From NCBI RefSeq assembly GCF_003853705.1, contig NZ_QTQI01000005.1, forward strand, positions 1 through 64,000: a DNA stretch of 64,000 nt, written 5' to 3'. The translations under genes and the position numbers were made by a program. The stretch is from Burkholderia sp. Bp8992. GTDB taxonomy: Bacteria > Pseudomonadota > Gammaproteobacteria > Burkholderiales > Burkholderiaceae. This document shows, in pieces, positions 63,139 to 64,000 of the stretch; position 1 is the stretch's first letter, and each line of letters starts with the position of its first letter. The notes beneath the pieces were generated by a model that did no database searches, was not told the origin of the DNA, and worked only from the letters and a program-made list of their open reading frames with translations.

Positions 63139-63259
63139 AAGAAGTGCCGAGCGCGACTCGGCATGCGCACGCGTATCCGCCTTCGAGCGGTTGCCTCGTG
63201 CGCATTCCAAGGTCACACGCTTATCGAATCGAATAACCCTTAGCCGTACGGAACACATC

Positions 63260-64000
63260 ATGTCCACGCCATCCAACGTCTCTCCACCGGTCGCCGTCGA
63301 ACGCAGCGCCGTGCTCGACGAAGCCCACCTGGGCGACATCCGCGGTGCACTCGGCACGATCGAGCGCCACGACACCGGTGCGCGCGGCTCGTGGTGGGCG
63401 CGCCTGCGCACGTTGCTCGCGATCATCGGCCCCGGCCTGATCGTGATGGTCGGCGACAACGACGCCGGCGCATTCGGCACCTACACGCAGGCCGGCCAGA
63501 ACTACGGCACGACGTTGCTGTGGACGCTGCTGCTGCTCGTGCCGGTGCTGTACGTGAACCAGGAAATGGTGCTGCGCCTCGGCGCGGTGACGGGCGTCGG
63601 CCACGCGCGCCTGATCTTCGAACGCTTCGGCAAGTTCTGGGGTGCGTTCAGCGTGATCGACCTGTTCCTGCTCAATGCGCTGACCATCGTCACCGAGTTC
63701 ATCGGCATCACGTTCGTGCTCGACTTCTTCGGATTGCCGAAGGTAGCCGGCGTGTGCGTGGCCGCCGCGCTGACGATGGCCGCGGTGAGTACCGGCGATT
63801 TCAGGCGCTTCGAGCGATTCGCGATCGGGCTTTGCGTGCTGAGCCTGCTGCTCGTGCCGGTGCTCGTGTCGATCCACCCGCCCGTCGCGCAGATGACGCG
63901 CGATTTCTTCGTGCCGAACTGGCCCGCGCACGCGAAACTGTCGGACGTGATGCTGCTCGTGATCGGCATCGTCGGCACGACGGTGGCGCCGTGGCAGCTG
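63260..64000 (+). CDS. NRAMP-family metal transporter with atypical TM1 motif (3' end missing)
   Basis: The first 247 codons are visible and the gene runs off the right edge. After a 50-residue cytosolic N-terminus, helices typical of NRAMP carriers follow, with IIGPGLIVMVGDNDAG ending at 70. In ordinary Mn/Fe NRAMP proteins TM1 has a DPGN motif at this place; here it is D66-N67-D68-A69-G70. VNQEMVLRLGAVTGVGHA resembles the second conserved NRAMP segment. The changed site suggests altered metal choice, a feature of NRAMP-related clades; substrate cannot be told. It starts after ACGGAAC, behind two short ORFs. Confidence 0.85.
   Translation, partial: MSTPSNVSPPVAVERSAVLDEAHLGDIRGALGTIERHDTGARGSWWARLRTLLAIIGPGLIVMVGDNDAGAFGTYTQAGQNYGTTLLWTLLLLVPVLYVNQEMVLRLGAVTGVGHARLIFERFGKFWGAFSVIDLFLLNALTIVTEFIGITFVLDFFGLPKVAGVCVAAALTMAAVSTGDFRRFERFAIGLCVLSLLLVPVLVSIHPPVAQMTRDFFVPNWPAHAKLSDVMLLVIGIVGTTVAPWQL

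Overview
The window is GC-rich (about two-thirds G+C) and compact. Its gene content points to a betaproteobacterium of the genus Burkholderia, most likely the B. cepacia complex: a PenR/PenA-type LysR and class A beta-lactamase pair, a YgiW-QseBC cluster, PATR-type autotransporter repeats, an OprB porin and very strong codon bias. The species is an inference from gene content. I saw no rRNA, tRNA, integrase, transposase, phage structural gene or CRISPR array.

Layout. 1-4073 is the 3' part of a large autotransporter whose passenger is built of near-identical 300-bp units. 4230-6800 carries an amylo-alpha-1,6-glucosidase-like enzyme and a small protein. 6857-10791 is unusual: nine copies of a 66-bp element lie in three clusters around penR/penA, a tiny membrane protein and a gene remnant. 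10810-13438 is a QseBC-like two-component system divergent from ygiW. 13494-28597 is mixed metabolic and regulatory content: RpiR regulator, GNAT, ankyrin protein, PEP mutase-like enzyme, P450, rhodanese/FtrA pair, nitronate monooxygenase, M20 peptidase, Ldh2-type dehydrogenase, TfoX-like protein, NnrU, TSUP transporter and DUF488/HVA pair. 28857-32220 is a putrescine-type catabolic cluster (puuB-, puuR- and puuA-like). 32246-34679 holds small genes and a cell-wall amidase.

34804-41560 is a coherent two-operon locus. A membrane-fused spermidine synthase and a flavin oxidoreductase run one way. DUF350, SPFH-SHOCT, DUF4178, a tiny lipoprotein-like protein and SpeD run the other way. The overlapping stop/start codons suggest one membrane-associated polyamine system. 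42702-45249 is a two-step NAD salvage operon (NMN adenylyltransferase-Nudix and nicotinamide phosphoribosyltransferase). 45298-50058 contains two divergent regulator/target pairs (MocR with an EamA transporter; LysA with LysR). 50115-55251 is small accessory genes ending with a YcaQ-type glycosylase. 55371-55551 looks like an orphan small-RNA gene with its own terminator. 55613-58081 is an MFS exporter with a divergent TetR regulator and a clear operator. 58218-61529 pairs periplasmic trehalase with an OprB porin. 61650-64000 ends with a small membrane protein behind a long leader, then a promoter, two very short ORFs and an atypical NRAMP transporter that runs off the right edge.

The features most worth follow-up are the 66-bp DnaA-box-like repeat family, the membrane/polyamine locus, the orphan small RNA, and the structured leader with short ORFs before the NRAMP-like gene.
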